Of a DNA stretch of 64,000 nt, positions 7,820-16,802 are shown in pieces (position 1 is the first letter of the stretch; each line of letters opens with the position of its first letter). The position numbers and the translations under genes were made by a program. Source of the DNA: Moraxella sp. (GTDB taxonomy: Bacteria; Pseudomonadota; Gammaproteobacteria; Pseudomonadales; Moraxellaceae); contig JAUMYZ010000002.1 in NCBI GenBank assembly GCA_030528385.1, forward strand, positions 62,001-126,000, written 5' to 3'. The notes under the pieces were generated by a model, which worked only from the letters and a program-made list of their open reading frames with translations, searched no databases and was not told the DNA's origin.

Positions 7820-8833
7820 ATGTCTGTCTACACCCACTTATCCGATGATGAATTTTTTGCCTTTTGTGGCTTGTATGGGGTCAAATTTAAAAAAGCCATT
7901 CCCATCGTTCAAGGGGTCAAAAATTCCAATTGGTTCATTGGGACAGACACCGACCAAGGCGATGAATTTAGCTACGTCTTTACTCTGTACGAAGAACGTG
8001 CCCCTTGCGACATCATCAAGATGGCAACCGTCATGCACGCCCTAAAAGACCGCCTACCCATCGCACCACCGCTTGTTAAGCTGACCGCCAAAGGTGATGA
8101 CATCGGCACAGATTGTGTCATGCGCTACGAAAACAAAGCCATCTTAATCGTGCCAAAGCTCTCAGGCTCACACCCCACCACCACTGATAACGCCATGTGT
8201 CATGAGATGGGCGTGGCATTGGCAACCTTGCACAAGACCCTACAAACGCTTACCCCTGCCGAAAATTATGGCGTGCCACTGTACGACTGGACAAGGGTCA
8301 AGATTCGTGAAACTGCCTATATGCCCACCGACGAAGCCCGCTTGATGAATGACATTTGGACAGCTTATGCCAGCTTGCCAAGCGATTTGCCCAAGGGATT
8401 GTGTCATTTGGATTTGTTTGCAGATAACACTTTGTGGGATTTTGGTGGCGAGCGTGCCAAACTGACAGGACTGCTTGACTTTACCGAAGTGAGCGTGGAG
8501 CATTATTTGATGGACATTGCCATTACCATCAATGACTTTTGTACCACTTGGGGCAACGCCACTGACGGCGAGCGCGTGCAGTTTGATAGCGACAAAATGA
8601 ATGCTTTTATAGACGGCTATGAGAGTGTCCGCCCACTGACTGCTGATGAAAAACAAGCCCTGCCCGTCATGCTGGCTTATTCTGCCACCATTTTTTGGCT
8701 GTTGCGTCTTAACGTCATCTATTATAACCGTGAACAAGGACGCACAGGCGATGACATTATGGTCAAAAACCCTGATTTGATGAAACGGCTAGCGAGTTAT
8801 CATTGGGGAAATGTTCATAGGGACAAAGCATGA
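7820..8833 (+). CDS. thrB: Homoserine kinase (type II, choline-kinase-like)
   Basis: A 337-residue kinase phosphorylating homoserine on the path to threonine. It belongs to the aminoglycoside/choline-kinase fold (Pseudomonas-type ThrB), not the GHMP fold of E. coli ThrB. Visible features are IVQGVKNSNWF near the N-terminus, the Brenner catalytic motif HLDLFADN (about residues 197-204) and the metal-binding DFTEV. The ATG at 7820 gives MSVYTHLSDDEF, typical of the family. Its stop overlaps the next gene by four bases (ATGA). It follows the IS605-type element, whose insertion may have affected its upstream region. Confidence 0.88.
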   Translation: MSVYTHLSDDEFFAFCGLYGVKFKKAIPIVQGVKNSNWFIGTDTDQGDEFSYVFTLYEERAPCDIIKMATVMHALKDRLPIAPPLVKLTAKGDDIGTDCVMRYENKAILIVPKLSGSHPTTTDNAMCHEMGVALATLHKTLQTLTPAENYGVPLYDWTRVKIRETAYMPTDEARLMNDIWTAYASLPSDLPKGLCHLDLFADNTLWDFGGERAKLTGLLDFTEVSVEHYLMDIAITINDFCTTWGNATDGERVQFDSDKMNAFIDGYESVRPLTADEKQALPVMLAYSATIFWLLRLNVIYYNREQGRTGDDIMVKNPDLMKRLASYHWGNVHRDKA

Positions 8834-9828
8834 ACTTTGATAAGCTCAAACCATGGCTGACACCCCAACAGCAGCTTGACTTATTAAAAAGTCGTGGCTT
8901 GATTGTTAATGACGATGGACGGGCATTACATTATTTGCAGGTGCTGGGCTATTATCGGCTTAGTGGCTATTTTTATCCTTTTCGTGAGTTGGCACAACAT
9001 CAAAGACAAAATACGTTTATCAAAGACACGACGTTTGACAATGTGTTGACATTATATCTGTTTGATAAAAATTTACGCTTTTTGGCATTTGATGCCTTAG
9101 AGTGTATAGAGATGGCAATTCGCACCGACATTGCTCACACGCTTGGCAAAAGACACTCCAATGCTCACGAAATGGCAGAGCATTTGGACGGTAAGTTTTG
9201 CCAACGTTTTCATTTGGCTGGCAAAAAAGTCAGCCAAAAATCCGACCATCAAAAATGGCTAGATAAATATGACAGCTTGGTCAATCGTAGCAAAAAACAA
9301 GATTTTATCGCTCATTATTTGGATAAATATGGGCGATTACCGATTTGGGTGGCTTGTGAGATTTTGGATTTTGGGGCGTTATCGCATTTATACGGTGGTT
9401 TAAAATACAAAGACCGTGAAATCATTGCCAAAAAGTATAAATCAACCCCGAACATCTTGGCTGATTGGCTAAAAAGCCTAAACTTCATTCGTAATGTCGT
9501 CGCCCATCATGGCAGACTGTGGAATGTCAATGTGGTCAATCGCAGTGATTTTGCGAAGTCGTTTGTGGGTGAACCCGCTGAAAAATTAGACAACCACCGA
9601 GTTTTCGGCTACTTTTATATCATGGCAACATTACTTGATGTCATCAGCCCAAATTCAACATTTAAAGAACGCTTAACTTACCATGTGCATAACAATTTTC
9701 CAAAAATCACCAACTCTGCCATCAGTCTAAAAGACTTTGGCTATCGTGCTGATTGTATTACTCCTTGGCTGACGACATCGCCCAAGAAAAATAATGAACC
9801 AACTGCCTTGCTGACAAACACCCAATAG
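8830..9828 (+). CDS. AbiF/AbiD-like abortive infection protein (Abi_2, HEPN)
   Basis: A 332-residue protein of the Abi_2 family. The family signature LxxRGLxV...LxxxGYYRLSGYFYPFR is at residues 19-52. Two HEPN-like R-x4-H motifs are visible: R98-H103 (IRTDIAH) and R221-H226 (FIRNVVAHHGRLWN); the second is the classical one. Members are putative RNases acting in abortive infection or toxin-antitoxin systems, and AbiF proteins are reported to pair with small structured RNAs. The start overlaps the thrB stop (ATGA), so it is translationally coupled to a housekeeping gene. A strongly folded intergenic segment follows. Phage defence is inferred, not shown. Confidence 0.88.
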   Translation: MNFDKLKPWLTPQQQLDLLKSRGLIVNDDGRALHYLQVLGYYRLSGYFYPFRELAQHQRQNTFIKDTTFDNVLTLYLFDKNLRFLAFDALECIEMAIRTDIAHTLGKRHSNAHEMAEHLDGKFCQRFHLAGKKVSQKSDHQKWLDKYDSLVNRSKKQDFIAHYLDKYGRLPIWVACEILDFGALSHLYGGLKYKDREIIAKKYKSTPNILADWLKSLNFIRNVVAHHGRLWNVNVVNRSDFAKSFVGEPAEKLDNHRVFGYFYIMATLLDVISPNSTFKERLTYHVHNNFPKITNSAISLKDFGYRADCITPWLTTSPKKNNEPTALLTNTQ

Positions 9829-9900
9829 AAAGCCCCTGATTACTTTTGTTCATAGAGAACGAAGCAGGGTCAGGGGGCATATTAGTCTCATTATAATACA
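9829..9900 (+). ncRNA. Structured RNA candidate next to abiF
   Basis: A nested fold: outer stem GCCCCTGA (9832-9839) with TCAGGGGGC (9870-9878, one extra G), and inner stem around CTT..GTTC (9843-9851) with GAACGAAG (9857-9864) closing an ATAGA loop. A downstream GTCTCA (9885-9890) could pair with the loop region. It starts four bases after the abiF stop. There is no long T run directly after the stem, so a plain terminator is less likely. AbiF genes are known to have adjacent regulatory RNAs, so this is proposed as the antitoxin-like RNA. Boundaries are approximate. Confidence 0.55.
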
Positions 9901-9976
9901 ATTTACTAATTTGTCAACTTGTTATTTTGTAACATACGTCAGTCCATATTCAATTTTTTAATTTAAGAAACCAATC

Positions 9977-10861
9977 ATGTGCCAACTCCTTGGAATGAAC
10001 TGCAACACCCCCACCGACATCGGTTTTAGTTTTACAGGCTTTCGTCAGCGTGGTGGAGCGACCGACCATCACGAAGATGGTTTTGGGATTGCATTTTTTG
10101 AAAAAAACAGCAACGGCAAAATTGGCTTACGGCTGTTTCACGATGACAAACCTTGCCACCTGTCGCCTGTGGCAGACTTGGTCAATAGCTACCCCATCAA
10201 AGCCATGAACGTCATCGCCCACATCAGAAAAGCCACCACAGGCGAGCATAGCCTTGCCAACGCCCACCCTTTTGTGCGTGAAGTGTGGGGCGAGCAGTGG
10301 GTATTTGCTCACAATGGGCAGATGACCGACAGCTTTATCCGCCAATCACTGCGCCTGCACGCCAATGGCAACGCCGAGCATTACACACCCGTAGGCGACA
10401 CCGACAGCGAGCTGGCGTTTTGTTATCTGTTAAACCGCCTAAAAACCACCTTCAAATCCCGCCCATCTGATGAAGCACTCTTTGCCTTTTTGACGGCTCA
10501 ATGCCGCTATCTGTCCGCCAATGGATTATTTAACTGCTTGATTTCTAACGGAAAATGGCAACTGGCTTATGCAGGCAGTTTGTTGTTTTATCTGACACGC
10601 AAAGCCCCCTTTGGTGAAGCCAAACTCTCTGATGGCGAGATGAGTGTCAATTTTAGCGATGTTACCACCAGTAAAGACAAGGTTACGATTTTGGTTACCA
10701 TTCCTTTGACCAACAACGAAACTTGGCAGCAGCTGGCGGTGGGAGAATGTTTGGTGTTCGCTGATGGCGATGTGGTCTTTAAAGACACGCCCAGCAAAAA
10801 AACCTATCTGTCCATAGAAGACGGTATCGCCCTTGCTCGCTCTGTGGGCGCTTCTGTTTAG
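9977..10861 (+). CDS. Class II glutamine amidotransferase domain protein (YafJ-like)
   Basis: A 294-residue protein starting MCQLLGMNCNTPTDIGFSF. Cys2 becomes the N-terminal nucleophile once Met is removed, as in Ntn-type glutaminases. Other matching motifs are GGATDHHEDGFGIAFFE, IAHIRKATTGEHSLANAHPF and WVFAHNGQM. It resembles E. coli YafJ and related stand-alone amidotransferases, which release ammonia from glutamine for an unidentified acceptor. The downstream gene is a siderophore receptor, with no evident functional link. Confidence 0.88.
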   Translation: MCQLLGMNCNTPTDIGFSFTGFRQRGGATDHHEDGFGIAFFEKNSNGKIGLRLFHDDKPCHLSPVADLVNSYPIKAMNVIAHIRKATTGEHSLANAHPFVREVWGEQWVFAHNGQMTDSFIRQSLRLHANGNAEHYTPVGDTDSELAFCYLLNRLKTTFKSRPSDEALFAFLTAQCRYLSANGLFNCLISNGKWQLAYAGSLLFYLTRKAPFGEAKLSDGEMSVNFSDVTTSKDKVTILVTIPLTNNETWQQLAVGECLVFADGDVVFKDTPSKKTYLSIEDGIALARSVGASV

Positions 10862-10874
10862 TACACAGGATATA

Positions 10875-10893
10875 CATAATAAAAATTCTCATT
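10875..10893 (+). promoter_or_regulatory. Candidate Fur box before the siderophore receptor
   Basis: The A/T-rich 19-mer at 10875-10893 (CATAATAAAAATTCTCATT) fits the Fur consensus GATAATGATAATCATTATC at about two thirds of positions. A TATACT -10-like hexamer follows at 10915-10920. Placement before an iron-siderophore gene supports iron control, but the match is imperfect. Confidence 0.45.
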
Positions 10894-10956
10894 TACATTT
10901 AAGAAAAATTCCCATATACTTGGCGGCATTGTCAGTATGTTAAATGTGTCTTAGAA

Positions 10957-13221
10957 ATGATGAGAACAACCTTAGCACGCACTCCCAAACAACTGGTTTT
11001 GTGTTTATTGCCCTTGATGGGCACGCCTGCCTTAGCCGACGATATACCAAGCGACACCCCAATGGTGAAGCTGCCACCAATCACCATCACAGTAGAGCGA
11101 CAAGTCAAACAGTCTTTGGGTGTGTCGCACATCAATCAAACAGATTTACAAAAAACGCCTGTCAGTCATGACATTGCAGAAATCGTTCGGAAAATGCCTG
11201 GTGTCAATTTGACAGGCAACTCAGCAACAGGACAACGCGGCAATCAGCGACAGATTGATATTCGGGGCATGGGACCTGAAAACACCTTGATTTTGGTTGA
11301 TGGCAGACCCATCAGTTCCCGCAATGCGGTGCGTTATGGCTGGCGGGGCGAGCGAGACACTCGCGGCGATTTGCAGTGGATTCCCAGTGAAGCAATTGTC
11401 AAGATTGAAGTGTTGCGCGGACCTGCAGCGGCTCGTTATGGCAGTGGCGCGATGGGTGGTGTGGTAAACATTATCACCAAAAAAGTCAGTGATGATTATC
11501 AAGGCTTGGCACAAGTTTATGCCAAAAAACCACAAAACAACAAAGAAGGCGGCTCATATCGCGTGGGAGCAAGCGCCAGCGGCGCATTGCTGCCTGATGT
11601 GCTGGGTTTTCGTGTCTATGGCAATTTTAACAAAACCCAAATGGACGACCCAGACATCAACCCTTTGGTGCCCTTAATCAACAGCGATGGTTCATCTTAT
11701 TTGGTGCGTGCAGCAGGGCGCGAAGGCGTGAGCAACAAAGATGTTGGCTTGCGTTTGGCATGGCAAATCAATCCTGAGCACAGCCTAAGTTTTGATGTCA
11801 TGTATGGTTGGCAGGGCAATCAATACACAGGCGACACTCAGCACAGCAACCGCGACGCCACCGCAAGCGACGCCAAGAGCCGCAATAAAGCCAGTAACGA
11901 GCTGCTAAAAAGCCTGATAGGTCAGCAAACCAACAAAATGACTCGCCAAAGTCATGCCATCACCCATGACGGTTTGTATGCTTGGGGTGAAAGTCGGGTG
12001 ATTGCCCAATATGACAAAACCAAAAATACTCGTCTAAACGAAGGTTTGGCGGGCGGACCTGAAGGGGTGATTATTGATGGCAATCTTGAAAGCACCCAGC
12101 TGGACACTTGGCGATTGCACGCCCAAACCCACATTCCATTCAACTTTGGCAACATTCCCCAAACCTTAACCCTTGGGGCAGAATACGCCAAAGACCAACT
12201 CAAAGACGCCGCCAATACCGATGAAGGCACAGACGCCAGATTGGCATATGCTCACTTGTATGTGCGTGGCGACCGCAGTAAAATGACATCACAAATCATC
12301 TCCGCCTATGCCGAAAACCATTTAACGCTTGGTGAACGCGCCAATCTTGCTTTGGCTGCGCGTTATGATTATCACAATCAATCGGGCAGCAATCTTAGCC
12401 CATCGCTCAATCTGAGTTATGATTTTGGGCAAGGCTTGAGTGCCAAAGCAGGCATTGCTCGCGCCTATAAAGCCCCCAATCTGTATCAAAATTCCGAAGG
12501 CTATTTGCTGGGAACACGGGGCAATGGCTGTCCCACACACATTCAACGCCAAGCCTGCGTCCTACAAGGCAATCGCCATTTAAAGCCTGAAACGTCCATC
12601 AATACCGAGTTTGGATTACAGTATCGCAACAACACCATCAACGCCAGTGCCACTTATTTTCGCAATGACTACAAAAACAAAATCGTTGCAGGTTGGACGG
12701 CAGCACAAACCAACACTTTGGGCAAAAACACGCTCAATCTGCTCAAATGGGAAAACACCCCAAATGCTTTGACTGAAGGCATTGAAGGCAGTTTTGCTTG
12801 GCAAAAAGGCAACACGCGTTGGACAAACAACCTAACTTATATGTTAAAGTCCATTGACAAACGCACCAACAATCCGTTGTCCATTGTGCCAACCTACACC
12901 CTAAATTCCAACCTTAACCAACAAATCAACGACGATTGGGACATTAACTTAAGTTATACCCATTACGGCAAACAAAAACCCCGCAAATACGCCGAAAACA
13001 ACATTGAAAATGCCGCAGGCGATGGTTTGTTACATACCCAAGCCGTCAAAAGCTATGGCATCATGTCGGTCAATACTGGCTATCGCTTTAACAAAGCTCT
13101 TAGTGGTCGGATTGGCATTGACAACATCTTTAACCAACAAAAACTGCGAGACAACACCCAAAGCCAAACCTACAACGAAACGGGGCGTGCTTATTTTGCC
13201 AGTTTACATTATCAATTTTAA
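10957..13221 (+). CDS. TonB-dependent catecholate siderophore receptor (FepA/PfeA-like)
   Basis: A 754-residue outer-membrane receptor importing ferric catecholates, probably enterobactin-like. It has a signal peptide to about residue 27 (ALA-DD) and a TonB-box-like PPITITV. The plug carries QIDIRGMGPENTLILVDGRP, RGERDTRGDLQWIPSEAI and IEVLRGPAAARYGSGAMGGVVNIITK, which are FepA/PfeA hallmarks. A 22-strand barrel follows, ending in aromatic YF..LHYQF. Two cysteines in GNGCPTHIQRQACVLQG match the disulfide loop of FepA-type receptors. It overlaps the esterase gene by one base (TAATG) and is probably Fur-regulated. Confidence 0.93.
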   Translation: MMRTTLARTPKQLVLCLLPLMGTPALADDIPSDTPMVKLPPITITVERQVKQSLGVSHINQTDLQKTPVSHDIAEIVRKMPGVNLTGNSATGQRGNQRQIDIRGMGPENTLILVDGRPISSRNAVRYGWRGERDTRGDLQWIPSEAIVKIEVLRGPAAARYGSGAMGGVVNIITKKVSDDYQGLAQVYAKKPQNNKEGGSYRVGASASGALLPDVLGFRVYGNFNKTQMDDPDINPLVPLINSDGSSYLVRAAGREGVSNKDVGLRLAWQINPEHSLSFDVMYGWQGNQYTGDTQHSNRDATASDAKSRNKASNELLKSLIGQQTNKMTRQSHAITHDGLYAWGESRVIAQYDKTKNTRLNEGLAGGPEGVIIDGNLESTQLDTWRLHAQTHIPFNFGNIPQTLTLGAEYAKDQLKDAANTDEGTDARLAYAHLYVRGDRSKMTSQIISAYAENHLTLGERANLALAARYDYHNQSGSNLSPSLNLSYDFGQGLSAKAGIARAYKAPNLYQNSEGYLLGTRGNGCPTHIQRQACVLQGNRHLKPETSINTEFGLQYRNNTINASATYFRNDYKNKIVAGWTAAQTNTLGKNTLNLLKWENTPNALTEGIEGSFAWQKGNTRWTNNLTYMLKSIDKRTNNPLSIVPTYTLNSNLNQQINDDWDINLSYTHYGKQKPRKYAENNIENAAGDGLLHTQAVKSYGIMSVNTGYRFNKALSGRIGIDNIFNQQKLRDNTQSQTYNETGRAYFASLHYQF

Positions 13222-14174
13222 TGCCGAACAAAACCATGAAAAAAATCGCTTTATTGATGATGTTGCTCGCTGGGGGCAATTGCGCTGCGGCACATCAAAA
13301 GACCCCACCACCAGCGCAATCACCAACCACTTGGCAAGCAGTAACCTTACTGGACAGCCAACAACGCACGCTTTATTCCAAATTCACCAATAAAAATTAT
13401 TTAATCCAAGTAACCGCTGTTGGCTCGCCCCCCACCGATGGCTATCCTGTGGTGTATGTGCTTGATGGCAATGTGTTTTTTCCAACCGCAAGCACGGTAG
13501 CACAGACCTTGTATGGCAGACCCAATCAAACCACCCCAAAATCCATGCTGATTGTTGGCATCGGCTACGCTGACAGCAAAGGTTTTCACGTCAAGGCACG
13601 CGCCGAAGATTACACGCCACCATCGGCCAATTACCCCACCCCACAAGGCGAAATACAAAAATTTGGTGGCGCTGAGCAATTTTATCAATTCATTCGCCAA
13701 GAATTACAACCCATGCTCTACACACATTGGGCAATCAACCCCAACCAACAAAGCCTATTTGGACATTCCTTTGGTGGCTTGTTTGTGCTTTATACGCTAT
13801 TTAATCACCCACAAAGTTTTCAAAATTATCTGGCAGCCAGCCCGTCTCTGTGGTGGAACCAAGGTCGGATTGCCGATGATTTAACCAAACTTGACAACAC
13901 CCATCATGCCATTCGCCGCATACTCATCACCCAAGGTGAACTGGAAAATGGCCGCAAAAAACATCAGTTCATCCCTGAAAATTTACCAAAAAGTACGCCC
14001 ATCAGCGATTTGAATAATCAGCAGTTGGCAAATTATTTGCAGCAACAGCTGCCCCACACCAAAATAACACATCAACACAATTTGGGACAAAATCATGGCA
14101 CCAATGCTTATCCATCCTTGGCACAAGCGCTGTTTTTGCTGTACCAAGACTGTGTGGCAGACAGTCAGTGTTAA
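13221..14174 (+). CDS. IroE/Fes-type siderophore esterase, alpha/beta hydrolase
   Basis: A 317-residue hydrolase of the IroE/BesA esterase group, which open the trilactone ring of enterobactin-like siderophores to release iron. Visible features are VVYVLDGNVFF, the nucleophile elbow GHSFGGLF, AASPSLWWN, and the catalytic His in GQNHGTN. A hydrophobic signal segment (KKIALLMMLLAGG) suggests a periplasmic location, as in IroE. ATG 13221 overlaps the receptor stop; a second ATG at 13236 (MKKIALL) is an alternative start. Coupling with the receptor makes a complete uptake-and-cleave pair. Confidence 0.88.
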   Translation: MPNKTMKKIALLMMLLAGGNCAAAHQKTPPPAQSPTTWQAVTLLDSQQRTLYSKFTNKNYLIQVTAVGSPPTDGYPVVYVLDGNVFFPTASTVAQTLYGRPNQTTPKSMLIVGIGYADSKGFHVKARAEDYTPPSANYPTPQGEIQKFGGAEQFYQFIRQELQPMLYTHWAINPNQQSLFGHSFGGLFVLYTLFNHPQSFQNYLAASPSLWWNQGRIADDLTKLDNTHHAIRRILITQGELENGRKKHQFIPENLPKSTPISDLNNQQLANYLQQQLPHTKITHQHNLGQNHGTNAYPSLAQALFLLYQDCVADSQC

Positions 14175-14236
14175 TATTGCAAAATTCATTCTTTGGCTAT
14201 GCTATACTGACACATCTTTAAACACCGATTAATGAC

Positions 14237-15112
14237 ATGCCCCAGTTGATTGCCGATTTTGCCACTGATTTTGCCCAAATTGACCAACAAGCCGTTTGGC
14301 TGTTGCCTTTTTTGCCCATTCATCACGCCTTTAAAGAAAGTTTTGCAGGTGGTGAACTGTCCGATTGGCTCAATGAGTATTTTTATCAAAACAACTTAAC
14401 ACCGACCAACAGCAGCAACAAACCCCTAACTTTCACCAGTCAAAATGCGCTGCCACACGGCACCGCTTATGAAGCCTTTATCGCCAAAACAGGCAAAATC
14501 CCCACACGCAACAACCTACACGATTGGTTTGGGGCATGTATTTGGTCAATTTTCCCCGAAAGCAAAGCGCTGCTCAACGCCAAACACATTGCCAATCTCA
14601 CCGACGACAATCAGCGCAACCGCCTGCGCGACACCGCCACCATTTTTGATGAAAATGGTGCAATTTTGGTGGTGTGCGATGACGATGTCGGACAAAGCAT
14701 TGGCGCAAGCCTGCAACATTTTGACTGGCGCAACTGTCTTGTAACGCCGCGTCATGCTTGGCACAACCCATATTGTGCCAGCACCAATGACAAAGCCCAA
14801 CTGTTTATCTTTGGTCATGCCCTGCTTGAGCAACTAATCACCCCCAGAAAACCGCTGTGCAGCCACACGCTCATCATCACCATACCAGCCGCTTTTTTTC
14901 ACTTGTCTTTGTCTGCCAAACTTCACACTTTGGACAAAAAACTGCGCCAAACACTGGACGCACTGCTTGTAGACGGTGTTACGCCCAGACAATTTAATCC
15001 GCTGCCCGTGTTGGGCGTGCCACATTTTTGGCAAGAAAACAGCGACGCCACTTTTTATCAAGACGATTTTGTGTTTCGCGCGGGTCGTCAGCACCACAAA
15101 ACACAAAAATAA
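14237..15112 (+). CDS. DUF3025 family protein
   Basis: A 291-residue protein recognised as DUF3025 by the block HGTAYEAFIAKTGKIPTRNN followed by LHDWFGACIWSIFPESKALLNA, and by RDTATIFDENGAILV. There is no signal peptide or membrane helix, so it is probably cytoplasmic. The function is unknown. It has its own probable promoter (extended -10 TGCTATACT ending at 14208). It follows the esterase by 62 bases on the same strand, so weak co-transcription is possible. Confidence 0.85.
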   Translation: MPQLIADFATDFAQIDQQAVWLLPFLPIHHAFKESFAGGELSDWLNEYFYQNNLTPTNSSNKPLTFTSQNALPHGTAYEAFIAKTGKIPTRNNLHDWFGACIWSIFPESKALLNAKHIANLTDDNQRNRLRDTATIFDENGAILVVCDDDVGQSIGASLQHFDWRNCLVTPRHAWHNPYCASTNDKAQLFIFGHALLEQLITPRKPLCSHTLIITIPAAFFHLSLSAKLHTLDKKLRQTLDALLVDGVTPRQFNPLPVLGVPHFWQENSDATFYQDDFVFRAGRQHHKTQK

Positions 15113-15191
15113 CTCCAAAAAAATATCGCCTTTGACCGCCATTTCTGTTATCTTAAACGCATACAGATTTGCTTTGACCAAAGGGGGTTTT

Positions 15192-15577
15192 ATGAAAAGC
15201 TGTATCAAATTGTTGCCCTTGGTTGTGTTGTGTTGCCTGACAAGTGTCGGTCATGCGCAACCAAAGCCACACCGATTGTCTTTGCCAAGGGCAGCTATTG
15301 TGGCAGTTATACAGGAGAAATCAGCAATAGCAAAACGTTCAGTTTGTTTTTGCTAAAAAATCAATACCTAAATGTACACTATAACGCCAATGAAGTTAAG
15401 ATAAGAGTTACAGATAAGGCGGGCAAAGTATACAAAAACGACCACCAAGAAAATGGTACATATATGCTTAGCCCAATCCCCAAGAAAGGCAATTATTACA
15501 TCACCGTTACCCCAAAACCCAAATATCGCCACTCATGGCAAAAGATTGAGTTCTGCGCCGAAGACATAGACCTATAA
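15192..15577 (+). pseudogene. Frameshifted small secreted protein
   Basis: A clear signal peptide, MKSCIKLLPLVVLCCL..GHAQ, is read in one frame from ATG 15192. The matching mature domain (KATPIVFAKGSYCGSYTGEISNSKTFSLFLLKNQYL...) is in another frame to the stop at 15577. One extra base near 15262-15268 (ACCAAAG) would join them as AQPKATPIVFAKG. The mature part resembles small beta-sandwich domains with a GSYTGEI..K.FSLFL pattern, like pre-peptidase C-terminal domains. It is either a recent pseudogene or a base missed in sequencing. Confidence 0.7.
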
Positions 15578-15592
15578 AGCACCAAACAAAGC

Positions 15593-15622
15593 CGCCAGCC
15601 ATTTTAAATCTGGCTGGCGCTT
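15593..15622. terminator. Hairpin between convergent genes
   Basis: A nine-bp stem, CGCCAGCCA (15593-15601) with TGGCTGGCG (15611-15619), between the frameshifted gene and the UDG-family gene. The T tracts beside it are poor on both strands, so it may be a bidirectional transcription barrier. Confidence 0.5.
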
Positions 15623-15635
15623 GTGTTGTTATTGA

Positions 15636-16265
15636 TTAAGGCGCTTTTTGGTCAAAAGTGCTCGGCAACAATCCTGCCCTATAAAAAAATGCCTGATAGG
15701 CAGCGATTTTCTTTTCTAGCGTTTGTGGATAAGCCCTTGAAGAAGATGGCAACCGACAAATGGTCAGTTGTCGCCCATCAATTTTTGCAGCACAACACTG
15801 ATTGACCTTAGGAAGGCTCAGCCTTGGTTGGGTACTGTCTTGGTTGATGAGCTCAATCAATATCTCGGTAGCCTTGCCGCCTGTGGTAAATAACCACTCA
15901 ACCTGCGGCACCAAAGACAAAATGTTTTTTAAATTGACCGTTGAAACAACGCTTAAATGACTGTCTGCAGCGTTGCCTTTTTGGCGAATGACTTGAGTAA
16001 CGGTTGGGCATTCGCCAATACCAACCTTGTGCAAAAAACGTTTGATTTTGTGGTGGTCAAAGCGCTTTTCAGTGCCAACGCGAAAATAATCCACATCATC
16101 AAAGAAGACTTTGCCATAAATGCGCCACATGTCGTTGTTAAAATTGGGATAATGAAATGGCATGCACCATTTATCACGGGTCGGCGGCATTGTTCCCATC
16201 ATCAGCGCGGTGGCACAAGCAGGCAATACAGGGTCAAAAGGGTGGTTCTCAACACAAATTGACAT
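15636..16265 (-). CDS. Uracil-DNA glycosylase superfamily protein
   Basis: A 209-residue protein with the UDG-fold motifs of the Mug-like branch: N-terminal MMGTMPPTRDKWCMPFHYPNFNNDMWRI (water-activating/uracil pocket region) and C-terminal LPSSSRAYPQ (the HPSP-like leucine loop region). Members remove deaminated bases from DNA; the exact substrate cannot be read from the sequence. It lies six bases from ccmE on the same strand, so it may ride on the ccm transcript, although there is no functional link. Confidence 0.8.
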   Translation of the reverse strand: MSICVENHPFDPVLPACATALMMGTMPPTRDKWCMPFHYPNFNNDMWRIYGKVFFDDVDYFRVGTEKRFDHHKIKRFLHKVGIGECPTVTQVIRQKGNAADSHLSVVSTVNLKNILSLVPQVEWLFTTGGKATEILIELINQDSTQPRLSLPKVNQCCAAKIDGRQLTICRLPSSSRAYPQTLEKKIAAYQAFFYRAGLLPSTFDQKAP

Positions 16266-16270
16266 GGCGG

Positions 16271-16786
16271 CTATTTGCTTTGCTCTTGATTGCGTTTGTC
16301 CACTTCGCTCATGGGCACCGCTGGCACAAATTGCCCATTATTGACATCGGTGCCACGATTGGCATGGTCTTGTTTTAAGGATTTGGCGACTTCTGGGGGC
16401 ATATAATTTTCATCATGCTTGGCAAGCACTTCACTGGCAACAAAAGTACCACCCTTTAGCTCACCTGTGGCGACCACACCTGAGTTTTCAGCAAACAAAT
16501 CGGGCAAGACGCCCCGATACACCACAGGCACCACCGATTGAAAGTCGGTGATGCTAAACTGGACATTTAATGGGTCTTGGGGGTCGCGTCTGACACTGCC
16601 TGCCACCACCATGCCCCCAGCGCGAATGCGTTTGGCTTCTGGCGCTTTGCCCGAGCTGATGGCAGTGGGATCAAAATAATAGTCTGTCTGCTGACCAATG
16701 GCATATAAAATCAGACCAACGGCCACTGCCACTCCCACCAGCATGGCAATCACCCACATGAGTTTTTTTTGACGAACTGTGTTCAT
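16271..16786 (-). CDS. ccmE: Cytochrome c maturation heme chaperone CcmE
   Basis: A 171-residue membrane-anchored periplasmic chaperone. It has one N-terminal helix (residues about 9-30) and then an OB-fold domain with [13 protein letters not shown] and [21 protein letters not shown]. The heme-binding His is in [13 protein letters not shown]. CcmE carries heme from the CcmABCD complex to CcmFH. The C-terminal tail is polar, as in many members. It forms ccmC-ccmD-ccmE with the two genes before it; ccmF/G/H do not follow. Confidence 0.95.
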   Translation of the reverse strand: MNTVRQKKLMWVIAMLVGVAVAVGLILYAIGQQTDYYFDPTAISSGKAPEAKRIRAGGMVVAGSVRRDPQDPLNVQFSITDFQSVVPVVYRGVLPDLFAENSGVVATGELKGGTFVASEVLAKHDENYMPPEVAKSLKQDHANRGTDVNNGQFVPAVPMSEVDKRNQEQSK

Positions 16787-16802
16787 AAATCGCCCTAATT
16801 GG

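Noticed and set aside
8240-8737. Minus-strand frame of 165 codons
   Set aside because: An antisense shadow of thrB; no ribosome site and no recognisable domain.
15957-16262. Plus-strand frame opposite the UDG-family gene
   Set aside because: The minus-strand product has the UDG motifs; the plus frame has none.
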